Assembly: GCA_016584495.1 (NCBI GenBank)
Contig: WAID01000001.1
Coordinates: forward strand, 620,001 to 684,000
DNA from: Celoporthe dispersa
Lineage: Eukaryota > Ascomycota > Sordariomycetes > Diaporthales > Cryphonectriaceae
Reading direction: 5' to 3'
Length of the DNA stretch: 64,000 bases
This document shows positions 47,629 through 60,112 of this stretch, one piece after another. The stretch's first letter is position 1. Each line of letters opens with the position of its first letter. The position numbers and the translations under genes were made by a program. The notes below the pieces were generated by a model, which saw nothing but the letters and a program-made list of their open reading frames with translations, was not told where the DNA came from and did not search any database.

Positions 47629-50481
47629 TGCGAGCCCTGGGTTCTATTGAGATCTTCGCCGACCAGCCCAAGATGTCTGACGGCTGATGACAAGCTGGCG
47701 CAATGCTGTCTGTTTCGGATGGTACCAGGTGAGAGATCTTCATAGATGTGAGGCCAAGAAAGAGTGGTTCACCCCTCCCACCACCCCTGTCCGCTCCATC
47801 CTCACTGCCCTCTCCCCCCCCCCCCCCAGGCAGTCTGATTAGCAGCTAAGAGACGAGGAGGGCACCACACAGAGTGCTGGCTGTGGTTGACTGGCTAGCC
47901 AGGCTCCAGAGGACAGTGCTCAGACGACTGTGAATTTAAGCATCTTTTCAAACCTGGAAGCAGACGAGGGCCGGCCGCGCGGTGAGCCGAAGGAAAAGGC
48001 AAATTAAAAACAAAAAAACACAAGACGACAAGCCAGGTTCGTTCATCTCGTCATGGCACGGTCTGGACCCAGAAATTTCCAAGCAGCACCTGTGGTGGAT
48101 CCTCTCTGAGAAGTCATGTTTTGGATTCTCGGGGTGGAGAGAGAAACAAGGCTGAGCCAAGTGTGGCTTACCTAACAAGAGAGACCTCTCCTGTCGCAAC
48201 GATCGGAATTTGCGAGATTCCCATGGTCGTCGCGGACAGGCGTGATCGAGCCTAAGGGAGGGAGGGGCCTGCAGACATGACGGAGCCGACGTGGCCTGCG
48301 GTGTGACGGTGAACAGAACAGAGAGGGAGGGAGAGAGAGAGGCGAGGAGGAGGGCGTGAGCAGTCACCACCAAGGCCTGAAACCACTGCTGCGAAAAGTA
48401 TGGTACGTGGGTAAGTAGCGGATCAGGATGCCGACATCGTAAGCAAGTGAGGCCTGCGTTGGGAAGGTGTGAGCCAGACTGAGGCTTATCACTAGAGAGG
48501 GGCCCACCTGTGCTGTTGTGGCCTGTGATTGGTGGAAAGTAGAAGCATGCAGGGAAGGCCCGGGGTTGGGTTTGGGGGGGAGGCCAAGCTGTTGTACTAT
48601 GGTACGTACTATGACCGCACCGGGTGTCATCAGCCACGATCAAGATCGAAAAGAGGAGAAAAGGAAAAAAGAAAAGGAAAAGAAAAGCCACATTGCAGAT
48701 GACAGGTTGGGAGGCCACCGGGGCACAGGGCAGCTTTGGGCTCTACAGGCAGTGCCAAGACTGAGCCTCGTCATTCTATGGGGAAGTTATAAAAAAAAAA
48801 CAAGACAAGGAAACGGAGAAGAAAGACACCACCAAAACCAGGAAACAAAGCAGAGGAGGATGGAACAGGAAAGGGAAAAAAAAAATTAAAAAGAAAAAAG
48901 AGGTCATGGGGAAAGTGAGGCCACTATTTTCCCTTGATAGAAATCATCTCGGAGATTAAAGAGGTGCCCTCTCTTGCTGGAATGAGGTTTAGGCAGGATG
49001 AATTGATGATTAGCTAAGGGGCGATGCATTATGGAACCACTCCTCTTTTTATCTCTTCCCTCTCTCTCTCTCTTTTTCATTTCCTCTTCGTATATCATGG
49101 TCAACTAGTTTAATACTCCTCTTTTATGATCTCTCTTGTCATCTTCAGGACAGGCAATATATACAATCTGTTGTTGTAGGAGGCCATACCACACACAGCA
49201 GAGAGTGTGGGGAGAGGGCCCAAAAAAAAAGAGAGAGAGAGCGGGAACCACGACACAGAGAGAGACACACACACACAAACGAAAAAAGGTACGTACCTAC
49301 CTGGGTACCTACAAGTAATATCGGCGTTAAATATAGACCGTGTCAGGGTTAACCTGGTCTGAGACTACTATAGTATGATACTGCACCGCGTAGACCCCTG
49401 CCCCCTGTCCTCGCTCCCTGTGCCACGGCCTGCCATGTACCGACCCACCCCACCCCCAAGCTCGCAATTGATAGGTCATGATTGGCAGGGACGCCTCAGA
49501 GTACGCGCGTCACTCCCCTACCGAGGAAATCTCCAGGCTGGGCAGGGGGACGACTGACGACTGGCACCACGCCAACAAACCGCCAAGCACACTGGACACA
49601 CACACACAGGCAAAAAAAACGAAGCACAGCCAGACGCTGGGCCGACTCGCTGCGGCGCCCTGCGATCGACCGCGGGAGCCCACTAAACAGACAATCTCCC
49701 ATGGGTCTCCTGCCGTCTCATGGAGGGCCCATCCCCACGTGTATTACGTGCACCTGGGCGTGCTGGAGGGCGAGGGCCCTTTTTCTGGAGAAAGCGCAAC
49801 GCAGGACACGCAATTACGAGACTAGTCCGCTCCTGGGGTCCTGGTCGTACGTACGACTTTTTTTTTTCCGTCGCCATCTCCCTACAGTGCAGCGTATAAC
49901 CTTTTTTGGGGGGGAAGGGTGGTGGTGGTGAGCATTTGGGCGTGGTGTTGGGGGGTGTCTACCATGTGTGCTAGCGTACGCAAGCACCCGGGCAGCGAAG
50001 CAGTCAGGGCCTCCGCCAGGGCCTAGCAGCGAGGCCTACGACCCTGCCACGCAACGCTCTCTCTTCCCACACACACACACAGACACAGGCGCGCGCGCAC
50101 ACCCACCTAGACCGAGGAGGCACCCCCTCTGCCTGGCCTGTCCGCCTCTGTAGCTCTCCCGCCTCCCGCCGTCTGCCGTTTTTCCCTCCTCCTCCACCCG
50201 AAACCCCAGTGCCACTAGACAAGACACTGCACTGTCCTTTCGGGGTCTGGCACCTGGAACCCACTCCCAGACTCTCCTCCCCCCCCCCCCAGGCACACAC
50301 ACACACGCACACACACACACAGGGTCCGCTTTCCTCGGTGGCTTGTCCCCATCTTTGCTCGACTCGTCGGTTGCCTTCCGTCTTCCATCATCACTTTACT
50401 CTCCCTCCCACCTGCGCCGCACCGTACTTTCTGCGCTGCACTACCTGCAACCAATACCACTTTCCTATCCTCTTCCTACTA

Positions 50482-50504
50482 CTCTCTCTCTCTCTCTCTC
50501 TCTC
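50482..50504. repeat. (CT)n microsatellite in the PNG1 leader
   Basis: About eleven CT units in the pyrimidine-rich sequence upstream of PNG1. Confidence 0.9.
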
Positions 50505-51241
50505 TTGTCTCTCCTTATCGCCTCGCGTCCGCCCTCGCCTGGCCTCTCTCTTTCCCAGATTCTTCTCCACCACCCACCCTGCTGTCCATCTATCTTTCCT
50601 GGCCCTCCCACCTCGACAGGCCCTGCGCGCTTCCTCCTCCGTCGCGCCGCCCATTTCTTCCTCCCACCCCCCTCTGTTCCCCTCCTCTACCATATACGCT
50701 CTTTTTCTCTCCCCCCTCTGCGCACGCTACTGCCGTGTGGGTGTGCTTGTGCGCGAGGTGATTCATTCAACTGGCAGCCCTCCTCCTCCATCACGGCTCA
50801 TCAATCCGTCTTCGCCATACAGCGTACCCGATGGTTGTGATATAGTTACAAGGGAAAAGGCGACCGTCCTCGTCACGTTACAACAGAGACGACGACCACA
50901 CACATACACACACACACGACGACGACGCAGCAGCCGCCGCCTTCGTGCCACCTTGAGGACAGCGACGCCCTCGAGGCATAAACCGACCATCGTGGCCCTG
51001 ATCCACCTGCCTACAGACTAGAGGTGGCGACTCGTCCACCAGTACCCGTTGCGTCGACGCTTACGCTTACGACGACACCTCGGGTCCTATTTAGTACCCT
51101 CATCGCCGGCCTGCTCTTGCGCAGCAGCAGTACCACCACCACCAACAACAACAACAACAACAAACCTCCTCCTCCTCCCGCCGCCGCCTGCCTCCGCACG
51201 TCCAGCAGGGCAGCCGGCTCTCTCTCCCCATCGACGCCAGG

Positions 51242-52721
51242 ATGGACCCAAGCAGGGGCAACGTGCCCCAGGAGGGCCAGTACGACGAGGCGTGGGCACA
51301 TGATCTGCGGATACAGTTCGAGCAGCTGCTGAGGGACAGGAGGCTCACCGAGCTCACCAGCCGATCACGACAGGGCACACCACAGCCCCGCGAGACCGTC
51401 TCGTCTGCCGACCTCCGCGCCGCCGCAGCATCCCCCTCGCGGCCCTCGACATCGCACGCCAGCGTCCACACCCCGCCCACCTACGCATCGCTGCGCAACC
51501 TCCCCCTGATACCGACACCGCCCGCACAGAACGACCGCGACTCACAAAAGTTCAGGAACCTGATGGTCACCCTCTCACAGACACCCACCAAGTACGAGAA
51601 CCCCGGCCTCCTCGACGAGGCCCTCCAGGTGATCCCCCTGGACCGCATCTACGGAGAGGCCGAGGAGGAGTGCCAGGTGCTCCAGGCACAGGCCGAGAGC
51701 ATGGGTGACGGCCGCAAGCCGGAATGGGGCTACCAGGACTGTGTCGTCCGGGCGCTGCTCAGGTATGTTTTTTTTTTCTTCTTCTAACCATAACCCGCCT
51801 TCCCTCGCCGCCGGTTTCCTGACGCGGGTTTATCTGCAGGTGGTTCAAGCGATCATTCTTCACCTGGGTGAACAACCCAGCATGTCCCGCATGCCTGTCC
51901 CCGACGATAGCACAGGGCAAGACGGCGCCCACACCCGACGAGAACGCCCGCGGCGCGCTCCTCGTCGAGCTCTACCGGTGCTCAAACCCCGCGTGCGGCG
52001 CCTACGAGCGGTTCCCCCGGTATAGTGACGTCTGGCAGCTGATACAGACCCGGAGGGGCCGGGTGGGAGAGTGGGCAAACTGCTTTAGCATGCTCTGCCG
52101 TGCCGTCGGGGGCCGTGTGCGGTGGGTGTGGAACGCCGAGGACCACGTCTGGACCGAGGTCTACTCGGAGCACCAGAAGCGATGGGTCCACGTCGACGCC
52201 TGCGAGGAGGCGTGGGACAACCCTGCCTCTACTCGGAGGGGTGGGGCAAGAAGATGTCCTACTGCGTGGCCTTCTCTATCGACGGCGCGACCGACGTGAC
52301 CCGGAGGTACGTGCGCAAGAGCGACTACGCGCTGGAGCGCAACCGGTGTCCAGAGGAGGTCATGCTGTACATCATGCAGGAGATCAGGAACATCCGGCGG
52401 GCCAACATGAACAAGGACGACCGGTTCCGCCTCGAGAAGGAGGACGCCCGGGAGGACCGCGAGCTCCGCACCTTTGTCATCTCGTCCATCACACAGGCCG
52501 TCACCGAGCTCGTGCCCGGCTCAGTGCACACCGGCCCCGCCGTCGTTCCTCAGCCGCCCCGACGGACCCCGGCCCCGCCCTCCGACGACACCAAGCACCC
52601 CGCCGAGCTTCCAGGCCGACAGAGCGGAAATGCCGAGTGGGTCGCCGCACGTGGCGAGAACGGGAGGAGGATGCAGCAGCAGCCGCCTCAGGACCCCTCC
52701 CGCCGGCCTCCATTTCCCTGA
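51242..52721 (+). CDS. PNG1: PNG1-like protein (cytosolic peptide:N-glycanase family), catalytic Cys replaced by Val; 1-nt frameshift
   Basis: Exons are 51242-51762 and 51840-52721 (77-nt intron, GTATGT...CTGCAG). The corrected product is 467 residues. After a disordered Ser/Pro/Thr N-terminus come the zinc-binding pairs CPAC and CSNPAC, then the transglutaminase-like core: GRVGEWANCFSMLCRAVGG, VWNAEDHVWTEVYS, WVHVDACEEAWDNP, then YSEGWGKKMSYCVAFS-IDGATDVTRRYV. The family removes N-glycans from misfolded glycoproteins during ERAD using a Cys-His-Asp triad. His (DHVW) and Asp (HVDACE) are present, but the position of the triad Cys (RCGEW in yeast) reads GTG, Val, at 52063-52065. Filamentous ascomycete PNG1 proteins, such as that of Neurospora, are known to lack deglycosylation activity, so a non-enzymatic role is likely. 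One C is missing at 52221-52223 between DNP and LYSEGW. The C-terminus is Pro/Gln-rich. Confidence 0.94.
51763..51839 (+). other. PNG1 intron
   Basis: A 77-nt intron, GTATGT donor and CTGCAG acceptor, phase 2. It has a T10 run after the donor and a TCTAACC branch-like word near 51783. Confidence 0.9.
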
Positions 52722-55589
52722 ACGCCACCCAGCCCCGTGCGACAACCACCCCCGATCCCGACCCAGCGCAGCTTCCATATCCTCCAGCATCGCCCCTGGG
52801 GTCCCTGGGGCAGCCGCCCTGGAGCCATCGTCCCCTCGGGCCCCAGGTGGACGACGGAAGGCTTCATCGCGCACATAAGCCCTCCTGGGCGTCACCGCAG
52901 GGCGAGCCCGTCTACTCTGAGATCGGACGCCACCCTCGCGCCGCCCTGAGCGGACAACCTGCGCACCCGAGCGCAAATAAATCTATGGCAACACCCTGCC
53001 CATTCTCTTCTAATACTTACCTCCTTTGTTCGACCAACCGCGACGACATGTCAGGCATGGCCAATCTTTGATCATATGTCATCCACCCAATTTTTTTTTA
53101 TTTTTCTTGGTTATTCCATCTGTATCTACTATCTACTACCGACCGACATACTCGCACTTCCTTTTGTAACAAATCAATCGTCAAACGAGGGTGGGCGCAA
53201 TGGGAACATATCCATGCTTTGGTGTACTGGGGGTTTTTTCAAGGGGCGCTGGTAGCTACGCCTACCGTGCCCAGGCGTTCAGGAAGGAAAGATTCTTGAT
53301 TTCAGCCCGCCTCTTCTTTTTTTTTACTGTTTTTTTTTATTTTTATTATTGCGTTGTGGAGCGAGGGCTGGTGGCTGCATGAGCGTGAGGCAATTCTCTT
53401 TATTCTTTTCGCCGAGGAGCTCTGGTTCTTCTTGGGGTGGGGGAGAAGACAAAGAAAGCATTTCCATGTACAAAATAAACAACACAAGAGATCACACGTG
53501 GCTTAACGACGAATCCGCTGGGATACCCGGGCCTCGGTGGACATTGGGGCAAACGGTAGCGGAGGAAATTCATTTTGGAATTATTTCCTGGCCCGGCGCA
53601 CAAAGCCCCGTCTAGAATATTTGTGGCCTTGGGAGGCATGGACTTTTTTTCTCTTTTTTTTTTTTTGGTTTTCTGTTACTATTATTTTGTCTGGAGCTAG
53701 AGGCTTCAAAAGTCTGATACCACATTCAAATCGATCAAACCTCTTTGAGGAGGTTTTTATTTTTTTAAAAAAAAATTAAGACGCGCAGACCGTTTCATCA
53801 TGTTCAAGTTGTGTGCAGTATCTTATGTCCTTTGCAAACAATCCTTCTGTTGTACTTCTACTACTGCGGACCCTCCCCCTCCCTCTTTCATCTCTCCTCT
53901 CTCTGCCCCTCCTCTTCATCCATCCCGCTCTGAACCTGCGGGTGTCCGTTCATGATCTCTTTAAGAGGAAGCCGTCAACATCCCATCAGTGGACCTCTAA
54001 AGCAGGTATGGCCAGGGTCAGATGCAGAAACGAGGCCTCCTCCCTCCTGGTCTAGTGAGTGGATTGGACCCTGCACGCGCGCCTAAAGGATAAATACGAT
54101 GAATGGCAGCGTCCAAAACCGGATAAATGGTGAGACCGGCCAGACTACTGTCTTCGTACGTCCGGTTTATTGATTTCTCTATTGATTTTGCGACCCTCTC
54201 TCTCTCTCTATCTCTCTAACTTTTCTCCGAATATGGCTTATAGTCTACTTAATCAGGCGTTTTTCTTCTCTCTTGTAACGTTAAACGCCCATTCCGGGAC
54301 GCAGAGGAGCGCGGAGGTCCCCGTGTCTCCTCGTGGTCCTCCCCTGCCCCCAAACCAAAACCTTCCTGCCACAACCCTCTCTGTGAGAAGGGAGAAATCT
54401 CCAGAAAGGGCCGACAGGCCGGTGAGGTGGACCGGGCGAGTGTACCGACAATATACATACCTGTACACAAGATGAAAGGGGAGTTTTTTTTGGAGGGGGG
54501 GTGGGGGTGGATGAGGGTAGGGAGAGAAGGACATGGCCTTCTGCCTCGTGATCAGACCGGCCCGGGACTTATCGTGCAGCGGGATGATCAGGATCCGAGG
54601 CTCGCGAGGAGGGACAAGGACAGGAGAGGGTGTGTGGGTGGTTAATTTTTGTTTCGTAGGTACTTCGTGTGTGGCTTTCTTCCTGTTGTGTTGGTACCTC
54701 GCCAGACTTAGGAGCGGGTGGGCAGACAGACCAGACCAGGGCTCTGGAGAGAGAGGGGGGGGGGGGCAGCGGGAGTTCCACATGCATGAGAAAGAGACAT
54801 GAGCGACTCTGCTTGATGTGTGACCGGCTGTGCCACGAGGGAAGGGAGGGAGATACCGTGTTGCTGGAGGGATAGAGGGACAGGCTATCTGTCATCCTGT
54901 CCGGATGAACAGAGGTGTTGGGAGGGAACCGGGGCATAAAAGCGAGATTGATCTTCCAGCTCGGAGATGGACGGACCCGGCGAGCGCGAGGATTTGACTC
55001 TTTTGTTTTTCTTCTTTTTACTCATGAGCGAATGAATAACTGGCTGGTCAGTGCTCTTTTTTAAGTTTGGCCAGGGTAGAAAGAAAAATAGTCATAATAA
55101 TTCCGTAGCTGTTACTACCATGACGTTTTATCCTGGAGCGCGTAGGAATGTGTCTTGTACTTTATTGAGGCAGAGAGGAGGAGGAGGCTATATTAATAAG
55201 AATCAGGTCCATGTCATTCATCCCTGGAGCATTTGGCTGGAGGGTTGTTTGTGTATCTTTTGGCCAGAGGTCGGTTAACGATGAGCCCTATTCGGAACTA
55301 TCTTTTTTGATCCCGAGTGAAAAATTGCTGTGTTTTTTTTTTAAGGTCGAGAAAAGACAGAAGAAAGGGGGTATCTTGTTACTGCAGGACGTCTAATAAC
55401 TGCACCCTGTCTACTCTATGTCATTTTGTCTTTCCCCCTCCCCCGAACACAACACACACAAGATAATACTAAGAACCACAATAAGCACCACCCTTTTTTT
55501 TCTTTCTTTTTCCTGCCTTTGTCTTTTTATAAGACTCTCTTGTCGGCCTGGGTCCAGACGAGCTCAGAGGCATGGGCCGTATCATTTCA
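52722..55589. other. Convergent intergenic region, 2.9 kb
   Basis: This lies between the PNG1 (+) and APC permease (-) 3' ends. It contains a candidate polyadenylation signal at 52976, T-runs near 53091-53104, 53317-53343 and 53644-53667, a T7A9 tract near 53760-53775, and a CT-rich stretch near 53870-53920. The open frames here have low-complexity translations, and none is supported. Confidence 0.6.
52976..52981 (+). terminator. Candidate polyadenylation signal of PNG1
   Basis: AATAAA located 255 nt after the PNG1 stop codon. Position and motif fit a fungal 3' UTR; no downstream element was checked. Confidence 0.35.
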
Positions 55590-57820
55590 TCACTTGGCCT
55601 TCTCGGTATTGAGACCTCCAGCCTCCAGCGGGGCTTCCACAACCTGTCCCTCGTGGATATACATTGTCATGACCTTGGGGCCGGGGTAGTTCGTCCTGGC
55701 GTGGATAAGCCACCACGCAGCCGTGATGAAGACGACGCCGACGAGGATAACGGAGTTGTAATTCATAGACTCTGCTGTCGTAGGGAGGGCGTATGCTATA
55801 TTAAAAAGAAAAAAGGAAGGCAGTTAATACAAGACACAATTCAGCCATCGTCAACTTTTTTCTTTCTTTTTTTTTTTTAAAAAAAAATCCTCCTCGCGCT
55901 GCGGTGATGAGCATGGAGGAATGGAAAGGGAGATGAAAGACTCACGGAAACAATAGAAGATATTAAAGAACATGATCAGCACCACGGCGATGATGTTGAC
56001 CGCATCCCCCCACCTCCCGAGGCTGAAGGGGCCCGGGGGAAATTCTGCCGCCTGGTCAGGACGTTGCCGATAAAAGGGATGGCGTAGGAGACGGTGGTGA
56101 GGATGATGAAGGATCCGGTCAGGTCGAGGAAGGCGGTCGAGGAGCCGATGGGGATGGCGCCCAGGCCCGTGGCGACCACGGCTTGTTTTGGACAGCAACT
56201 GTTAGTATAACGTGTGTGGTTTTGTTTTTATTTCATTTTTCTAGGGAGAAAAAACCACAAAGGAAAAAAAACACAAAGTCGAATGATTGAAAAACAAGGC
56301 ACAGGGAGGCTTACCAACGAACAGGGTGGCCGGTACGGGACACGACAGGCTCTCGCTAACCTTGGAAAAGAATCCTGAGAAGGGCACGGCATTGTCGCGG
56401 GCGAGGGCCCAGTAGATGCGAGAGTTCTAGGAGATTTTACCCAAGATTGGTCAGTTCCAAAGATGATAACCAAAATAAAAGGTCTCTCACTCTCACTTGG
56501 AAAAAGCTCACTCACCGTAACAGTCGTGCCGATACAGCACAGCATGCTCGAGCACCAGATGATAAACAGCAGACCAAACTGCGCACCGAGGTTCTGGCTG
56601 CCGTCGCTCCTCGTGGCGGCCTGCTGGTAGATATTGGCCAGGGGATACGTGTTCACACCCGCCGTCAGGGCGCTCAGGTCGGTGACGGCGTACATGATGG
56701 CGATGGCAAAGACAAAGGCATACAGGAAGCCGAGCCCGATCTGCAGGGCGATGGCCCGCGGCAGGTCGCGCTTGGGGTGCGGCAGCTCCTCGGCCATGTG
56801 GGTGATGGCATCCGGCGTGCCGATGGTGAAGGCCCCGTTGAGGACGCCGCACAGGAAGGCCACGCCGCCTGGCCAGCCCGTCACGTTGTTCTCCTCGAAG
56901 CTGGCCCAGACGAACTCGCTGCTGGCGTGCTTGGAGGGCAGGGCGGCGACGACGATGATGGAGACGAGGCCGCCCGCGATGACAAAGAACATGCCCAGGG
57001 TCTGCGTGTGTGGCACCACGCGGTTGGCGAAGACCACGACGAGCACGCAGACCCAGGTGATGATGACGTAGGCGACGTAGACCTGCCAGGCGGCGTAGAC
57101 GTAGGTCGACTGGTGGTAGACGACGTAGAGGTTGACGCTGATGTTGGCCGTGATCTGGATGAGCGAGGCGAGGTCGAACATCCAGCCGTAGAAGTTGATC
57201 CAGCCTGTGAAGAAGCCCAGCATCCGTCCCCATCTCGGCCCGGCCGCTATGGTGGCCCAGTGATAGACGCCTCCGGCTGTGGGCACCGACGACGAGAACT
57301 GAAACGGCGTGCATAGAAAAGACATACATCAGCTTGCTTGATTCTTCTTTAACATACCATCACCTCCAGACATACCTCAGCCAGGCCTAGGCCAATAAAG
57401 GAGTAATAGAACGCGGCGACAATGAGCCCGAAGATCACACCTGGTGGACCACCGTTGGCTGTGATGATGGGAGAGAGAAGAAAACAAAGCAACAATTATC
57501 AGTATACGTGCAACCCAAGGCGGTATTAATTCATACAAGCTCTTGCTCCCTCATTGGTATGAACCAGTCAGTGGACAGCTTGGGCCATGCGTACCTATCG
57601 ACACAGATATCGACGACCCCAGGGCAATCCAGGCATTGTCGACCGTCAGGGCTATTCCGGCCAGGCCGACCAGGCCGTACTGTCTCTTCAGCTGGTCCTT
57701 GTAGCCCGAGGCGTTGATGATGATCCCGTCCTGCGTCGCGGCCACCGTCTCGTCCTCAGTCTGGCCGCCTGATTCCGGACTGCTCCTCCCCGGCTTCTGT
57801 CCTCCGTTGTCTTCGCTCAT
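55590..57820 (-). CDS. APC-family permease, choline/amino-acid transporter (Hnm1-like), 1-nt frameshift
   Basis: Six exons: 57820-57595, 57458-57376, 57298-56516, 56426-56315, 56181-55946 and 55795-55590. Introns are 136, 77, 89, 133 and 150 nt, all GT-AG. The corrected length is 548 residues with about 12 membrane spans, as usual for fungal APC permeases. Landmarks: NASGYKDQLKRQYGLVGLAG, ALGSSISVSIANGGPPGVIF, PTAGGVYHWATIAAGPRWGR, GWINFYGWMFDLASLIQI, DAITHMAEELPHPKRDLPRA, NSRIYWALARDNAVPFSGFF and the cytosolic C-terminal tail. The HMAEE(L)P block and GWINFYGW are characteristic of choline/GABA-type transporters of this family; the exact substrate is unknown. One C is missing in the C5 run at 56035-56039: without it the frame breaks between RRQNFP and GPFSLGRWGDAVNI. 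Confidence 0.93.
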
Positions 57821-59032
57821 GCTGTCGAGGTCTGCCTCCCGGCTGCCTTGGATGATAAGGGAGGTAACGATATGGACACTGAGACGAGTATCACAGGGCC
57901 TTCACCGTGAAACATGCAAAGTTCCAAGCCAAGGAAAAATAAAATCCCAAAAAAATCGGGAACGCAAACCACAGCGGTGCCAATACAAGGACGTAGATTG
58001 GTAACAAGCGAGAGGGTATATGACGAATGATGATGGAAGTAGGAAAATTACAACGGTACCACACCACGTGGTAGGTACTATGTAATACCTCAGCACACCT
58101 GCCCTGCATATCAGCTTTTTAAAAGGGGCGAGGAGGGGGGTTGCATCCATTAGCGGTTCACATCTTGTGTCCTTGCCTGGATTTATTACTACGGTAATCT
58201 CTCCGCGATCGACGCCCATCGAGCAGCCCTACGGTAAATGCGTTTCTATGACCACCAGGGCAAGGGGTCAAGCCATGGCTGCTGATAAGCATAAAGGTTG
58301 GCATTGGTATCTGGGCAAAGAGGCGTCCGCAACGCGGGGGGGGGGATCTTCTCCTGGTTCCTGGTTAGCAGAACCCGCCGTTTCGTCTAGAGCTAACATT
58401 ACTTATTACCATGGCAGTATTAGTAGATGTAGTGCCGAGCCAGCGTATCAAGATGCAAAGGGCCGACAAGGGAAGTCCGAAGCGATGGGTTAGGGAGGAG
58501 GGCCCGCTGGCTATAATGCTTGCTTATCTTGGGGTTGCAAAGAGAGAGAGAGAGAGAGAGAAAGTCTGGGTGGGGGATGGTTCCAATGCTACTGCAACGC
58601 CAGGCGCAAGATTGTAGGAGGAAGAGAAAGGGAAATCAGATCATTATTCAAAAAACAGAGATAAATGATTTGAGTAATGACATGCATAAGGTGAGGGAGG
58701 ACAGTGAGTCTGCCATCCTCGCCAATAGGGACTGATAACACATCTCCGCCAGGGGAAAGAATCCTCCATGAATAAGTAATGACTGGTGTAGTAAGCAACA
58801 GGCAAGCGTGATGTCCCTGGAATCATTATCGCCCAGGCTGGAGAGCGGCAGAATGTATGACGCACTGACGTGGAGATAATGCGAGAGAAGCCGGGGGCAC
58901 TGCTTATCAGTCCGAGATGCTGCTGCTGCTGATGATGAGTGAGGTTAAAGTTTTAGCCAACAATTCCGGGGACCCACGCCCGAGTTTCTACCGTACTTTC
59001 AGCCTCCCCCCTACAGTAGTAGACTTGCCCTG

Positions 59033-59054
59033 TTTTTTTTTTTTTTTTTTTTTT
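59033..59054. repeat. Poly-T run (T22)
   Basis: About 22 consecutive T on the plus strand. Confidence 0.85.
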
Positions 59055-59159
59055 GTTTAAGCCCTGTTCTCCTTAGCAGTGATTATCTGATAGGCTGAAC
59101 CTGGGCCGAATAAGTACCAAAACTCACATCACTAGGTTTCGGCTACGCATTTGATTTAC

Positions 59160-59163
<4 letters not shown>

Positions 59164-59204
<41 letters not shown>
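59164..59204. repeat. (CT)n microsatellite
   Basis: About 20 perfect CT units. Confidence 0.95.
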
Positions 59205-59206
<2 letters not shown>

Positions 59207-60112
59207 TGATCACATCGACTCAAGGACCTCATCATTCCTTTTCCTGGGACCACCACTATCGCTTTAACACACATATACCAAAAAAGAAAGGGGAGGAAGA
59301 AAAAAAAGACAGCATGCAGATATTACTTGAAAAGTCCTGTAGAAATGTAAATATGCGCCAGTATTTGACTTGGTTTCTAAACCATGCCTTTCCTCTAATA
59401 TTAGTGCAAGGGAGGCTCATAGGTCAAAACTAGAAGATAATATTCCTCAGTTCCTGTTCATTAAGAGAACTTTTACCTTTATAGTGGTCCCCCTGCTTAA
59501 TTGACTTTCAAGCGACGCAAGTGCTGGGCCTCTCATGTAATAGCAAGACTTCCTTTGTGAAGGATTCCAGACGATGCCATGGAGACTTTCCACCCCATAA
59601 ACCTTTTACATTTGGATCGCTGCCCATATATGTGTAGAAAGTGATTATATGTATCAAATTGATGATCTAAACCAGTCTGCTGTAATGAGTTTTGGTAAGA
59701 TGGAGTACCTAATCACAAGAGCGCTCATTCGAGTCCATCCTAGGTCTTTTCTTGTGTAACAAGGCTGAATTTAGGCGTGCGAGTGTCTCTCTATCTCTTG
59801 TGTGTATAGACCAATACTATATGTGAGAGGTAAGTGGCCAGTGAAGAAATAGGCCACAAACAAAACATCTTAGGGAAGTTCAAAGCACATGTATTTTGTG
59901 CTCATTCATGCCAAGATCCCACCCATGATTTTGTCTGGCCAGCGTGGCAGAGAGGTCTCGCCAGACTCCTATTCGAGGTTTCTTCTATAATATCATTATA
60001 TCCCAAACACCAAGGCTCTCCTGCCGTCTAGAGTTCCGGTCCTGGTGTGCGCACGATGCCATCATCCGACTCTGTACTCAGTGAGGGGAACCGGAAGATC
60101 CGAGACGAAGGC

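Larger units (their letters stand above)
42630..51241. other. 8.6-kb gene-free region ending in the PNG1 leader
   Basis: Between the UTP4 stop and the PNG1 start I see no supportable gene. Left part: AT-rich TATATA words near 43060-43115. Middle: A/T homopolymers (T-run near 44157-44176), a GTC trinucleotide array, a perfect 16-bp palindrome at 45173, a 43-nt CT array at 47043 and an ATGC palindrome at 47607. Right part (about 50050-51240): CA arrays at about 50062-50082 and 50292-50322, a CT array at 50482-50504 and a long pyrimidine-rich stretch leading to the PNG1 ATG, typical of a fungal 5' UTR. The 345-codon frame at 46389 runs through the CT array and is not credible. Confidence 0.6.
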
